Positions 32,940 to 44,698 of a stretch of 64,000 nt of DNA are shown here, piece after piece. Below the pieces are notes generated by a model, which was not told where the DNA came from, searched no databases, and saw only the letters and a program-made list of their open reading frames with translations. This DNA comes from Aquarana catesbeiana (Eukaryota > Chordata > Amphibia > Anura > Ranidae). The translations under genes were made by a program, and so were the position numbers. The stretch lies in contig NC_133328.1 of the NCBI RefSeq assembly GCF_042186555.1, positions 616,976,092-617,040,091 on the forward strand. The letters run 5' to 3'. Numbering within the stretch: the stretch's first letter is position 1; every line of letters begins with the position of its first letter.

Positions 32940-34277
32940 CTATAGCAGTACCCCCGTAGGGGCTGCTGAGTGATGTGGGCCACCTGTCACCCTGCCCAGC
33001 CCAGCATTCACTTCCCAATCACCATGGAGACATTGAACAGTCCATATGTTTGTTTTTGGTATTTTATTGAGGGAACTTAACTTGGATGGGTAAGGGAATT
33101 TATGGAATGCCCAGTAGAATGAACAATTGGCTGCTTGTATATCAATTATTAGAGGATTGTATAGCAATAAATTGGGACAGCTAAATACACTTTGTTACTC
33201 CAGACTACTCCAGCACAACTCGTGCTGGAGAGAGAGTAAAATCTGCAAGCAAATCACTTACTCCTCAGGCACAGCTAGCACATATATTAGGCCTGACTCT
33301 GACTCACTCATGCCTCAGCAGCCGCCTTTAGCAGGTAGGGGCCCATTAAGGTAGCAAAAATAGAAATAGGAAATCTTTAGTGCTAACTGTTCTACTGGCA
33401 GACTACTGCTCTCAGTCAGTCCTCTTCAGGCCCTGCCAGCCCTCCTGGTTGCATCTGCCCGACTTCACTGCCCATGACATTGCAATCCTTCCTGCTGGCT
33501 CCATACCCAGCTCTGATTGTTTCCTCTCAGTCCTCTCTGGCATGCCTCTCCAGTCCTCTTGAATGCGCATGTCACCCTCCAGCCGTCCTGGCTGCAACCG
33601 GTGGCTCACTCCTGAAGACTTGCCCGGCAGCACTAGCACCTGCTGTCCTCTCTGACTCCTTCTGTGCCTCCTGTTCGGATCCTTCATGCGTTCTTGAAGG
33701 GCTTTGTCCTGCACCTGAGTCCCAGGCCCAGGACCACCCCCCACCCCAGACTGTGGAGCTCCCTCAAAGGCTCCCACAGCCCAGTATTCCATCCTCCGTT
33801 CTTCCACCCGACAACTCCTCCGCCAGCTGAGCTGACTCTGGGCATTTCAAGGAAGCCTGCCCCCTGCCAATCCTAGTTGGGGATTGGTCAGGGCTCCCTG
33901 AGAGACCCCAGACAGCTCCACCCCTCTTCCCCTCCTCTTCTTCTAGAATCCTCTGGAACAGTGATGGCGAACCTTGGCACCCAGATGTTTTGGAACTACG
34001 TTTCCCATAATGCTCAACTACACTGCAGTGTGCATGAGCATCATGGGAAATGTAGTTCCAAAACATCTGGAGTGCAAAGGTTCGCCATCACTGCTCTTGA
34101 AGAAAGAGGGAGGTGACAGTGGAGTGATGCTGTCTGAGTCACAGCTGCTACCTTGAGCCACTCCCAGCCCACACAGATCAAAACAAACAGGCTTAGCTTC
34201 CAGCTAGGCCTGCCTAAATTTGCCTGTACTACAAAAATCCTAAATTCTAGCACCTACCTAAGTAGAGGGTGCTGCAC
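32940..34277. mobile_element. Possible LTR-derived segment
   Basis: TAGCAGTACCCCCGTAGGGG at the left and GTAGAGGGTGCTGCACA at the right resemble LTR-type ends. The CCTGC/CTTCC-rich interior (33420-33860) is LTR-like. No terminal duplication could be fixed. The open frames here lack family features. Confidence 0.3.
33959..34093. mobile_element. hAT-type MITE, 135 bp palindrome
   Basis: CAGTGATGGCGAACCTTGGC pairs with GCAAAGGTTCGCCATCACTG across nearly the whole length. Flanks CTCTGGAA (33951-33958) and CTCTTGAA (34094-34101) form a 7/8 target duplication. Confidence 0.88.
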
Positions 34278-34807
34278 AACAATTGTAAAATCGTCTCTTG
34301 AATGCAGATAAAAAAAAAAAAGAGTATATCTGCCGATTCTCTTGATTACTTTTTCTATTAAATAAATCCATTCGATAGATAGAAGATTTTATTAGCTTGT
34401 TGTAAAAGAAAAAAACGAATAATTGTTTACAATCCAGTTGCACCCTCAGCATTAGTTGGGTTGATTGATGGAAATGCTTTGTGTGTTTTGAGTTTTGTTG
34501 TATAATGGAAAAAAAAAAAAAATTAATAAAAATCATTTGATTAAAAAAAAAAAAAAAGAAAAGCGGGAAGCTGGAGAATATATTTACACATGCGATCAAA
34601 CAGGTTAGAAAAAAAATGAAAAATGAAAAAATGAAAAAAAAAAAAAAAAGAAAAACTCAGCAAAACACAGGGGGGTATATCTCAGTGGCAGGGCATTCAA
34701 CTGCAGATCGTTTGTGTTTGGGAACAATCCTCCACTAACCACTAACAGATTCATGTAAAAGAAGTTCCCAGATCATTAACCACAGGAACTAGGAATGCAA
34801 TGGATGA
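34278..34807. other. A-rich, unclassified
   Basis: Several A runs (34308-34320, 34510-34560, 34607-34650). No gene or element ends recognised. Confidence 0.45.
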
Positions 34808-35070
34808 AGTACTGGGGTTGATTTATTAAAGGCAAATAGGCTGCGTACTTAGCAAAGTGCAGTTGCTCCAGAGCTTGTTAAATGAGGTAAAGCTTCACTG
34901 TGCAAAGAATACCCGATCACATGCAAGAAAAATTTAATAAAAAATAATTTTTCGCTTGCACTTGATTGGATGATGGAAGCCAGTAGAGCTTCTGCTCATT
35001 TACTAAGCTCTGGAGCAACTGCACTTTGCAAAGTGTGCGGTCTATCTACCTTTAGTAGATCAACCCCACT
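34808..35070. mobile_element. MITE, GGGGTTGATTTACTAAAGG family
   Basis: GGGGTTGATTTATTAAAGGC pairs with CCTTTAGTAGATCAACCCC. The interior matches 20876-21137 (AGTGCAGTTGCTCCAGAGC, TGATTGGATGATGGAAGC). Confidence 0.85.
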
Positions 35071-35499
35071 GAGACCCCTCTATGTATCATAAGGCTTCAT
35101 ATTCAGTACTGACTGAAGTATATCCTTAGCTATGTCATCTTGGTCATCAGTCATCTCTGTCCAGAATCAATTTCCTCTAGCCCAAAGCAAGACATCTTCT
35201 TATCCATGACAATCACTTTCACTGCCTCCATTTATCTCATTCAGAGCAACACAAATAAATTAGACTGCCATTTGATCTGTCTTAGCCCATTTCACAGGCC
35301 CTACTCAACAAGTCCACTTTGTTCTTTGTTTTCTCATATTGTGACCTGTGATAACATTTTCATGAGAAGATACAAGACTGGTAGAAATTAAAATTATGTG
35401 AGTTATGCTTTTGCATACTATTATTATCAGTAGCAGAAGTAGTAGTAGTACTAGCAGTAGTTATAGTAGCAGTGGCAGTTGTACTAGTAGAAGCAGTAA
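35071..35499. repeat. Unclassified DNA then AGT/AGC simple repeat
   Basis: 35410-35500 is an imperfect (AGT/AGC)n tract. It resumes at 35925-36030 on the other side of a hAT fragment, so the hAT element landed in a simple repeat. Confidence 0.6.
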
Positions 35500-35924
35500 T
35501 AGCCAGCCAGCTTAATCAGATCATCGCTCGCCCGCCAGCCCCGCACTTACCCCATCTAGGTCGCGGCTTTGGCGGCTTCCCCCTGCCCCCTGCGTCTCCT
35601 CCCGAGTCTCAGCGGTCGCTTCTCCTCCTGGGCCATACAGGAGTTAGGACCCGCGGCCTATTGGGTCTTAGGACCCCCCGGCCAGTCGGGTCTCAGGACC
35701 CGCTTCCTGATTCCCTGGGAGGAGAAACAGGAAGACAATGTCACACAACTGGGTGGGCATCAGGCGCAGTGCTCTGCACGCAGAGCCCACCCTTTTTGAG
35801 GCCTCCGGCTCTAATCATGTGCTTTGAAAAAAAAAACCCAAAACATTGAAATCAATGCGTCCAGCATTGGGGGGATTAGGATTATGGGGTCAGCGCCCTT
35901 GCACCCTGCATGAGCGGCCGCCAC
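35500..35924 (+). mobile_element. hAT-type element, left part missing
   Basis: The right end GCATGAGCGGCCGCCACTG and interior (CGCACTTACCCCATCTAGG, TCACACAACTGGGTGGGC) match the 7795 and 31074 family. The left end is lost or blurred by the flanking simple repeat. Confidence 0.7.
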
Positions 35925-36443
35925 TGGTAGCAGTGGTAATAATGTTATTGATAGTCAGAGTAACAATAATCAGTCTGATTATTTGCAGTAGTAGTTGTGG
36001 GTGTTGGTGGCAGTTGCACTAGTAATAGTAATCCAGATGCAGACTTGTAAAAAACAAATATAACCAGCGCTCACTAGCACAGTGGAATTAGCAGTATAAA
36101 GTCCATATAATACATATGATTGGAGAGTGATCAGCTGGAAGGTGGATGAGGAAGGCACAGTCTCCGGCAGCTCCTCATCAAGGATCTGGGAATTCCTTGT
36201 GGGTATGCAAAGGAATAGAACAGGCGCCAGATCAATAAAATCAGTTAAAAATTAGTTAAAATCAGCACTTATTTATTGCAGACTCTCTTACATTTAAAAC
36301 TGTGCTGCTCACATGGTTGCTGTAATGTGCAAAGGCAGCCCCAGCAATCTGGATGGACTGGTGGATAGCTGTAAGGCACAGGCAGGGATGTGACATGAGA
36401 AGAAATGTTGGCAGTGTCTCAAACCCTCACTCACGTCACTGAC

Positions 36444-37107
36444 TGTGACGTACCTAGTAGATGAACCCGATGTGCAGAGGAAGGCCTCTCTTATGTCTCT
36501 GACTGGAGGCCCCTGATAGAGCAGACAGGAGGCGTGGGAGTGCAGAGTAGCACGAGTGCCTAGCATGATCACTAACAGAGGAGCTGGTCCAGAGTTCCTG
36601 ATGACACCGTGAAGGGTTGCCAGTGAGATTAGAAGCTTGGAACAGTGGACTGGCTGGAGACTGGAGCAGGCTAGTATCTGGATGCCACACACAGGAGTGC
36701 AAGGAGCAGCAGGCAGAGAGGAGGTTCCAAGTGGACTGGAACACAGGAGGGTGCAGGCAAGCTGGTTCATACACAGATGGGTAATACTGGAACAGGGGGG
36801 CAGCAGAATAACCAAAGGAGAAGGCAGGGGCAAAGTCAATGACAAGCCGGGGTCAGAAGCAGGTGGATGACAGGAGTAGTCAGAGGCAAGCTGGATCAAA
36901 CACAGGAACAAATCCAGAGTCACAGGTATTACACAAAGAACGCTGTAGATCAGACAGCATTGAACTTGTGTACAAGCCTGGTTTAAATAGTCCGTTTGGT
37001 GCCGGGAATAGCACACACTCCCGTGCGCGCTCATGCATTGGCACCCGCAACCGCGCACCAGCCTTCACAGCTCTTCTAATAGGGATTCTGGCATGATCTT
37101 CCTGACA
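36444..37107 (-). mobile_element. Solo LTR
   Basis: On the minus strand it starts TGTCAGGAAGATCATGCC and ends GGTACGTCACA. A perfect 5-bp duplication CTGAC flanks it (36439-36443 and 37108-37112). TG...CA ends and a 5-bp duplication fit an LTR retrotransposon, Gypsy-like by style. No internal gag/pol region remains. The 249-codon frame at 36309-37058 overlaps it and is not gene-like. Confidence 0.75.
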
Positions 37108-37140
37108 CTGACAGGAGACCAAAACAAGCAGAGGGGGTGG

Positions 37141-37182
37141 GCTGCTACGCGTTTCCGAGGCCCTGTCTCCTTCATCAGGCCT
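37141..37182 (-). ncRNA. Hammerhead-like motif, imperfect
   Basis: CTGATGA (37178-37172), extra A, short stem II GAG/CTC, GAAA, palindromic ACGCGT (37152-37147), cleavage base A. Stem I is only about 2 bp. Confidence 0.4.
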
Positions 37183-37296
37183 AAACCAGTCCATCCAAAT
37201 TGTTGAGGCTACCTTTGCACATTACACCAGCCATGTGAACAGCACACAGGAGTTTTAAATGTAAGTGAGTCTGCAATAAATGTGTTCATTGTAACA

Positions 37297-37338
37297 CGCT
37301 TCCTGATGACGTAGCAATACGAAACGCATGTTGAGGCG
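37297..37338 (+). ncRNA. Hammerhead-like ribozyme motif
   Basis: CTGATGA at 37303-37309, extra C, stem II GTA with TAC closed by a GCAA tetraloop, and GAAA at 37321-37324. Stem III strand ACGCATGT, cleavage base U37332, stem I 6 bp (CGCTTC with GAGGCG, one GU). An AATAAA lies near 37530, as in a short retroelement 3' end. Confidence 0.55.
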
Positions 37339-38588
37339 CTTCTTGGTCACGCTACTTCCGGTCCCTTTGGCTGATCGCGCTGGACAGTGGAACACACGCT
37401 AGCAGCGAGTGCGAGCCAGGAGGCACCATTAGATCCAGACACATGCGAGTAGCCTCAGTGCCGGACTAAGACACCATATATGTAAGCAGCCACTTGGCCT
37501 TGTCTTTTATTTGATGTTTTTAATAAACAGGATTACACTATTGGTTTCCCTTTTATATCTTTTCTCACATACCCCCTCCATGGTCTTGGGGAGGAGGGAT
37601 TTTTGCCTCAACAGTCTCCTTCATTGAAGCAAGTTTATCTTGCTAAAAGTGTTACTTGACCTGCTTTTTAATTAAAGAGGTCACTTCTATCTGGTAAGCT
37701 GAACCCACATATGGAGCACATTGGGTGTATTAATTCCAGTTGGTGATGGACTGTTCACTATTGATGCCACTTAGACGATAACCAGCACAGAAGAGTCATA
37801 TGCACTAGGACTTTTTGTCATTAATTCTTTATCAACTTTTTTACTTTTTTGTTCACAATCATTATGTATATGGATTGTATTTATTTCAATATGGCACATT
37901 GCACTTTAATATGAATATAGAGGTATTGCTTTATAGGAATACGTAAATACCATTGCACTTTATATTGGACCTTCATGAGCGCCCCCTCACATCTCATTCA
38001 CCACTGAATGGTCAGATGAGTGTTCTTTATAATTTCTTGTCTAAACATTCAAAATTCTACAGGTGTAAGGCCAACTTGTCTCAGACTCCCAACCATAAAG
38101 AAAACCCACTTGGCCCTGCAGGCAGTGGCCTATCCAGGGTATGGCACTTATGGCAAGTGCCATGGGCGCCATATGAAGGGGGCGCTCGTGAGTGTCTGGG
38201 CAGCAAGCAGGACCGGCCTGGACTGGCCTACCAGGATACCGGGAAATTTCCCGGTAGGCCGGCTGCTCTGGGGTCGCTGTCGGCTACGAGCTCTGGGGTT
38301 TTTTTATTTTTACAAAGAGAGCAGTGGCTGGTGCCGCCCACTCCATTAGAACAGATGCCTGGTGGAGGGATCTGCTTTGGAGAGCAGCACCCACACTCAG
38401 AAGGCCGAGCTATGCAGCAGCGCGGCCGGGCGAACTGAAGGCTGAAGTAGTAAACTGATCCCTGGCCTGTAGCCGCTGCGGAACCTTACACAGACACACT
38501 GTGCTTCACCTGCCGCAATAAGTAGGCACCTGCTAGCTAGTAAGAGAAACATGGAATGCTTCTCTCTTTCCACAGCCTCAGACCTCTC
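37339..38588. other. Unclassified DNA with a possible hAT-like fragment
   Basis: 38122-38160 (CAGTGGCCTATCCAGGG) looks like a hAT-style end, and ACCGGGAAATTTCCCGGT near 38239 is an 18-bp perfect palindrome. No paired terminus was fixed. The rest is unrecognised. Confidence 0.4.
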
Positions 38589-38756
38589 CTGTACTGTACC
38601 ATGTCCGCACAGTCCATGACATCTCCTGTATCTTGCCCACACAGCCCATGACATCTCCTGTATCTTTAACCAAAGATATGTACAATCAGCGCAAACAAAC
38701 AAAATCAATCTAATTGCAAGCTGAACACTAAAGGGTAAACACCAAGCCCAAATGAC

Positions 38757-39079
38757 ATAATATACAAAGCAATAAAAGTGCAGCGCAAAAAACTTGAGAA
38801 AAAATAGAGTCCTTTAAAGGGCATATATTTCTCTTCTGTAAACTTTCTTCTTGTTAAAAGACAACCCACATACTTCAGCATTACTGAGCAAGTTGACTGC
38901 TTACCAGATGGAAAATCAAAGTAGGCATCTGGTAAGCAGTCAACTTGCTCAGTAATGCTGAAGTATGTGGGTTGTCTTTTAACAAGAAGAAAGTTTACAG
39001 AAGAGAAATATATGCCCTTTAAAGGACTCTATTTTTTCTCAAGTTTTTTGCGCTGCACTTTTATTGCTTTGTATATTAT
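38757..39079. repeat. Perfect inverted repeat, 154-bp arms, 15-bp spacer
   Basis: 38757-38910 and 38926-39079 are identical reverse complements by eye, with spacer 38911-38925. The right arm abuts the satellite array directly. The left arm is preceded by about 90 bp of non-array sequence (38668-38756). No coding content. Confidence 0.9.
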
Positions 39080-39140
39080 CTCCTGTATCTTGCCCACACA
39101 GCCCATGACATCTCCTGTATCTTGTCCACACAGCCCATGA

Positions 39141-40369
39141 CAGAGGCGTAGCTTGAAGCTTGTGGGCCCTAATGCAAAAGTTGACCTGCCCCCCCCCCAC
39201 TACCATCCACCACTTCCACGTGTGTGCAGATACACCCACTGCACGCCAAGATACTCAAAGTGGCTTAAGAGTTTAGAGTTCCCAGAGTTCCTCCTTACAT
39301 TAGAGGACAGGGATCACCCCTGGAGAATCAGAGGACAGGGATCACTGCTGGAGAATCAGAGGACAGGGACCCCTCACAGGTCATTTGGCAGAGCTCCTTT
39401 CCCATTCCAGCACTGTAAACAGCTCCTCCCCCCCACCCCACCCCCCCACAATACACAGGGCTGAAATCACATTCCTTTACACACAGTCTATCAGCCTTCA
39501 CACAGTGTATCTGGGTTTTATGTTGCCGTTCTGACCTGTGAAATCCCCTGGTCGGAACGGCAGTGTAGTTGCAGTAGGCAGATACACCCTATGCAGATCA
39601 TGGCTGACTGGCTGTGTTCTAAAGGAATGTGATTTCAGCCCTGCGGAGGAGGAGCAGTATAGAGTGCTGTAATGGGAAAGGAGCTCAGCAGCTGGGCATA
39701 GCATCCAGGGCAGAGGGGGTGGTCAGGGGGCTTTGGGGGGTGCAACCTAGATCTGGGGGGGGAGCCATGTGACACAAAATCTGGAGCCTGCAGCCCCTCA
39801 GGAGGTGTTAAGGGATTTGTTTTAGCAATCTCTGAAGGTTCGCTGTCAGTGTTGGCAGGTGTTGGGGGAACGTCACCTCCTAGAGGTGTGTGGCTTTTTC
39901 CCAGTTGTCAGGAAAGGGGGGTAAGTGGACATCCCTGGGTAGGGGGTAGAGAGAATCCCAGCTAGTGACTAGAAGACACTGAGCAGTGTCTTACCTCACC
40001 AGTGACATCGGTCCCATCGTGGCTACAGGACAGCACTGCCCTCCTCTTAACTCACTGAGCTTGGTTACCATTCCATGTTGCCAGCACACAGCACAGACAA
40101 TTCCCCATCCTGGGCTGTTCTCACCCCATGCTCCTCTCCATTCAGGAAATGGCTCGCAGCTTCTCCCCAGCCAATGAGAACAGAGGGGTGTGGACTGTGG
40201 AAGGCAAAGTAGAAGCCCAGTACTAGAGTGTGGCTGTGGGGCCCTAGGGCAGATCAGAGCTGGACTTTGTGGAGGATATGATAATATGACAGGGAGGCAG
40301 CAGGGGCCCCCTGGAGCTAGGGGCGGGGTTGCGATTGTGACCTCTGCAACCCCCTATGCTACGCCCATG
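39141..40369. mobile_element. hAT-type element in the satellite array
   Basis: Ends CAGAGGCGTAGCTTGAAGC and ATGCTACGCCCATG are inverted. Flanks GCCCATGA (39133-39140) and ACCCGTGA (40370-40377) agree at 6 of 8 positions. Interior has GAGGACAGGGATCAC tandem units near 39303-39370 and a poly-C tract at 39189-39198. No transposase. Confidence 0.72.
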
Positions 40370-41189
40370 ACCCGTGATATCTCCTGAATCATGTTCACAC
40401 AGCCCATGACATCTCCTGTACCATGTCCACACAGCCCATGATATCTCCTGTACCATGTCCACACAGCCCATGACATCTCCTATATCTTGTGAGCACAGCC
40501 CATGAGATCTCCTGTACCATGTGCTCACAGCCAATGACATCCCTTGTACCATGTACGCACAGCCCATGACATCTCCTGTACCATGTCCACACAGCCCATG
40601 ACATCTCCTGTAGCATGTCCAAACAGCCCATGACATCTCCTGTACCATGTCCAAACAGCCCATGACATCTCCTGTACCATGTCCAAACAGCCCATGACAT
40701 CTCCTGTACCATGTCCACACAGCCCATGATATCTCCTGTACCATGTCCACACAGCCCATGACATCTCCTATATCTTGTGAACACAGCCCATGAGATCTCC
40801 TGTACCATGTGCTCACAGCCAATGACATCCCTTGTACCATGTACGCACAGCCCATGACATCTACTGTACCATGTCCACACAGCCCATGACATCTCCTGTA
40901 CCATGTCCACACAGCCCATGACATCTCCTGTATCTTGTCCACAAAGCCCATGACATCTCCTGTACCATGTTCGCACAGCCCATGACATCTCCTGTATCTT
41001 GTCCACAAAGCCCATGACATCTCCTGTATCTTACTGTGTTACTGTGTGCACCAATGTATTTTAATGAGTGTGAGTGTACCAGTGTGTTGGCATCATCAGT
41101 AATTTTTGTATCAGTGTAGGAAGGTGCAGTTGTAATTTTTATGTAGTGCCAATCCATAATTGGATCCATAACTGTCATTAGTACAGTGA

Positions 41190-41757
41190 CAGTGTATAGT
41201 ATTAGCACCGATCACTGATCACTGTATTAGTGTCACTGGTGATGTCAGTGTCAGTTAGCCAGTTTCCACAAAGTGTCAGTTAGTATCAGATTGTCCGCTG
41301 CACTATTGTAGTTCCGCTTTAAGTCTCTGATCACCACCATTACTAGTATAAAAAAATAATACATACAAATTCCAGTATATATCCCATAGTTTGTAGACAC
41401 TAAAACTGTCACGCAAATAAATAATATACGCTTATTAGGATATTTTTTTAAACAAAAATATGTAGCAGAATACATTTTTGATTATTAAAATGTTTTATTG
41501 GATATGTTTGATAGCAGAAAGTACATTTTTCACAGTCTTTTTTTCGTTTATATAACAAAAAATAAAAAACCCAGTGGTGATCAAATACCAGCAAAAGAAA
41601 GCTCTATTTGTGTGTGTGTGTGGGGGGGGGGAATTATATAAATTTAATTTGAGTACAGCTTTGCATGACAATGCAATTGTCAGTTAAATTAGCACAATGC
41701 CGAATTGCAAAAAAATGGCCTGGTCATGAAGGGGTTAAACCTTCCGGAGATCAAGTA
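41190..41757 (+). mobile_element. Right part of a TTAA (piggyBac-type) element
   Basis: ATCACTGTATTAGTGTCACT at the start and the following text match 63780-64000. It ends CAAGTAGTTAA at about 41761. Contains AGAAAGCTCTATTTGTGTG and AAAAATGGCCTGGTCATG, typical of this family. Confidence 0.65.
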
Positions 41758-41761
41758 GTTA

Positions 41762-43370
41762 AACAAGCACCACCAAGTATCGATGAAACTTCCAGTAAAT
41801 GTCTGAAGCATTTTGGTATTGTGAAAGAAGCACTAGATGTAGCACTGAGTAGGTGAAGCAAGTCAACTCTAGTAGGGGGAGATGATCCAAATACAGGAAC
41901 ACTGGAGCAAGCATGGAAACTTACTGACCAGGGGCCACCAAATACAAGAACTAATGCAAGAATAGCACCAGATGCGAGTACTAAATACTCATTCTCAACA
42001 CCAAATTCTAACCAGGCAAGAAGCAAAGGAGTGCCATAACAAAGGTTATAGAGTCCTAAGCAATATTTTATTAAATACCTGATAGATAAAAAAAAAGTCC
42101 AACACGTTTCTGGGATTCTGACGATCCCCTTTCAGGGTTCGTGACAGAATTGGAACAATAGTTATATAACGTAGTATATCACATGAATTTCTGTATAGGC
42201 AAATTCTAACAGTGAGGTTTCTAACCTTTTTTGCCTTTCAAAACTCCAGGCAGTTCTTTCATCTTTAAGGGCAAGTTATGATGGAGCAATTAACGTATCA
42301 TTGCAGTTGCTTATAAACGCTGAGAAAGGTAACTAACGAGTGAAAAGTGTTTGAAACACGACTCAGATAGTGGCACCACATCCAAATATAAATAGTGATC
42401 CTTCGGTACATTGATTTCCTGTGGGGCCCGATATCTAAGACCTTCTGCATATACCAGCCTCAGAGTCCATCATACACAAAACAACGGGAAAGAAAGGAAT
42501 TCCCAGAACTTTGAAGAATTCTTCAAAGAAGAAATGGGCGGTATTATAGGTAAAACATTATCTTTATTTGAAAACTCCACATAATACTAGCAATTAATAA
42601 ATATATAACAATACTAAACCTCCACCACGTACATCTAAAAATTAGACCATTGTCTTAAGGACACAAGTGGCCACCACAATCAGACATACAGGCCTCACAG
42701 ACAACAAACACTGCTAGTTCTCTATATTGGGTCCTAGTTCAATCATATTGATAAAAAGAAGGTAATTGCAGCACGGCAGTTTCACTGAATAATCCAAATT
42801 GGATATGGTTGGGTATACAAAGTCCATACATACGGACTACAATAAAAGGGATTGATAGGTTAGTAGTACCCGCTTGGCATGAAAAATGTATAGATTTTTC
42901 CCAAGAATGAGTCCATGTGGATTGGACATAAATGGAAGCAAGATGATCCCCTCTAGAGAATAGGAAAATATATATCAGAGTCCATCATATCTATGGGCAT
43001 ACCTACAGGGTTTCTCAAATGTTCATATAGGTCTCAACTAGGTGGGACAACACCATACAATTTCGATACGTATTTCAATACTTGTTTTTAATATGTTTTT
43101 TATATGATTGAAACAGATTTGGATTTTTATTCAATTGAATGCTCTCTTTTTCATCTTGGGTGTACTTGTGGCTACCAATTTAAAGTCCATGTTCATCCTT
43201 GGTTCTTTTTCAAAGGTAACTAACTAACCAAGATGATTTACATAAGAGACAAGGAGATTTTGACTTGTGTAGCCACATTCGAAGTACAGGCTGACTAACT
43301 CAGATCCCGCCTACAAAACAGCCGTACTTTGTAGGCTCAATGTGGGAGACTACGCAAAATTATAAAAGAT
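41762..43370. other. Unclassified DNA with degenerate hammerhead-like motif
   Basis: The minus strand of 42101-42137 has CTGAAAG, GGGAT/ATCCC stem, GAAACGTGTTGG, with two core changes. The rest is not recognised. Confidence 0.35.
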
Positions 43371-43615
43371 AACGGGGATTATTTACGAAAGGCAAATCCA
43401 CTTTGCATTGAAAGTGCACTTGGAAGTGCAGTCGCTCTAAATCTAAGGGGTAGATCTGAAATGAGGGGAAGCTTTGCTGATTTTATCATCCAATCATGTG
43501 CAAGCTAAAATGCTGTTTTTTATTTTCCTTGAATGTCCCCCTCGGATCTACAATGACTTTACTTGCAAGTGCACTTGCAGTGCAAAGTGGATTTTCCTTT
43601 AGTAAATAACCCCCA
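43371..43615. mobile_element. MITE, GGGATTATTTACGAAAGG ends
   Basis: Left GGGGATTATTTACGAAAGGC pairs with right CCTTTAGTAAATAACCCCC. Inner CACTTTGCATTGAAAGTGCA / GCACTTGCAGTGCAAAGTG also pair. Related to 20876-21137. Confidence 0.75.
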
Positions 43616-44221
43616 ATGTATTTATTAATGAACATTAAAATATAGACTAAGAACATAGGTAAAAAAGCCTTCAAAAGATCCACATATTCACATCAAAAAT
43701 ACCCTATTATTGGTATCGGAAGTCTGACCAGTTGAGGTTTGTCTAACAAGATACATATAATTGTACAATCTGTATGCTTCTGGTAGCCAGATCTGCCAAG
43801 TCAATGTTTCCCCAGAAGGTAACAGTTAGTACTAATCATGTTTAAAAGGAAAGTTTAGGATTTACATAGAAGCACTCTCTGGCATAAAACAGCACTTCTA
43901 GTTCCAGGCCTATTTATGTGTAAATAAAAAATAATTCTGTTGACCCCCCCCCCCAGTAAAAGTACCCCTAGCACCCAACAACCACTTCTTTGCCTGCTGT
44001 TCTTCACTCAGCATAGCATGCAAACAAAATCTTAATTCTGTGCTCCCAATAGATGAACAGCATTTGGTAACCACAGTTTTAAACCCCTGGCAAGCATAAC
44101 CCCAGGTGAAAAAACTCTTCTCTAAGGAATGCTTGGTACCCTGCAAGCAAGTTTAATTTTTGCTGCATGATAATCCCAAGTTGTAGCCCTTGAGTTTACT
44201 CCCACAATCCATGTACAAGTG
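43616..44221. other. Unclassified DNA
   Basis: No element ends or exon recognised. Confidence 0.4.
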
Positions 44222-44600
44222 CATACCCCCTAACATTTTGAGATGGGAATGAGGCACACCTACTAGCAAACGTATGTAGGCATAGGACACACCCCCTGCC
44301 ACACCCCCTTAAAGGAGAATTAACAAAAAAAAAAGGTTAAACAAAACCACAAGGGCTTTTTTTTTTACCACTACTATTCCTTTATATTGGATTTTAAATT
44401 TTACAAATGCAGCAATTTGGAATTTGGATGAAAGGTTTAGCACTGGGAAACACTTTTTGAAAGATAAAAAGTGCATTTTATATACAATTGTATAGATCAG
44501 AGTAAAATGAGGGACAAATGAGGAGGAAAGAGGGACAGAGGGACATTGTGCCAAATCAGGGACAGTCCCTCGAAATCCGGGACACTTGGGAGCTATGTAT
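44222..44600 (-). mobile_element. Nonautonomous transposon, inverted copy of 25228-25617
   Basis: GCATACCCCCTAACATTTTG at the left and GACACTTGGGAGCTATGTA at the right. AGGGACAGAGGGACATTG and TCAGGGACAGTCCC mirror the plus-strand copy. Confidence 0.65.
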
Positions 44601-44698
44601 GTGGGCTACATTGTTCTTCTATCTGTCCAACCAATGGATGGTACAAATCCATCTATATACCTTGCAAATCTCTTCTAAAGACTTACAAAATTTTTTTT

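Larger units (their letters stand above)
36050..37290. mobile_element. Inverted-arm repeat split by a solo LTR
   Basis: 36251-36400 and 37180-37285 are reverse complements (TTTGCACATTACA, GTGAGCAGCACA / GTGAACAGCACA, TCTGCAATAAAT). The solo LTR at 36444-37107 lies between the arms. The right arm is preceded by a hammerhead-like motif on the minus strand. The layout recalls 1590-2436. Confidence 0.5.
38589..41030. repeat. Satellite-like array, 32-bp unit, interrupted twice
   Basis: Unit CCCATGACATCTCCTGTACC plus ATGTCCACACAG. Blocks at 38589-38665, 39080-39140 and 40370-41030 (about 20 units in the last). Interrupted by a palindromic insert and a hAT element. Within the last block a multi-unit segment (ATCTTGTGAGCACAG to GTACGCACAG) recurs at about 40480 and 40770, a higher-order repeat. 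The long minus-strand frames (40244-41020) only translate the repeat. Confidence 0.9.

Noticed and set aside
33412..33807. 131-codon minus-strand frame (and overlapping plus frame)
   Set aside because: Two overlapping frames on opposite strands, low-complexity, inside LTR-like sequence.
36309..37058. 249-codon minus-strand frame
   Set aside because: Overlaps the solo LTR and has no domain, signal or splice evidence; composition is leucine/serine/cysteine-rich noise.
40244..41020. 258-codon minus-strand frame with RRCHGLCGHGTGD repeats
   Set aside because: Pure translation of the 32-bp satellite; other frames are open too and it starts inside a hAT insertion.
42320..42363. Possible hammerhead (GCTGAGAAAGG ... 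TTTGAAACACG)
   Set aside because: Core order and spacing do not allow a stem II, so it was left out.
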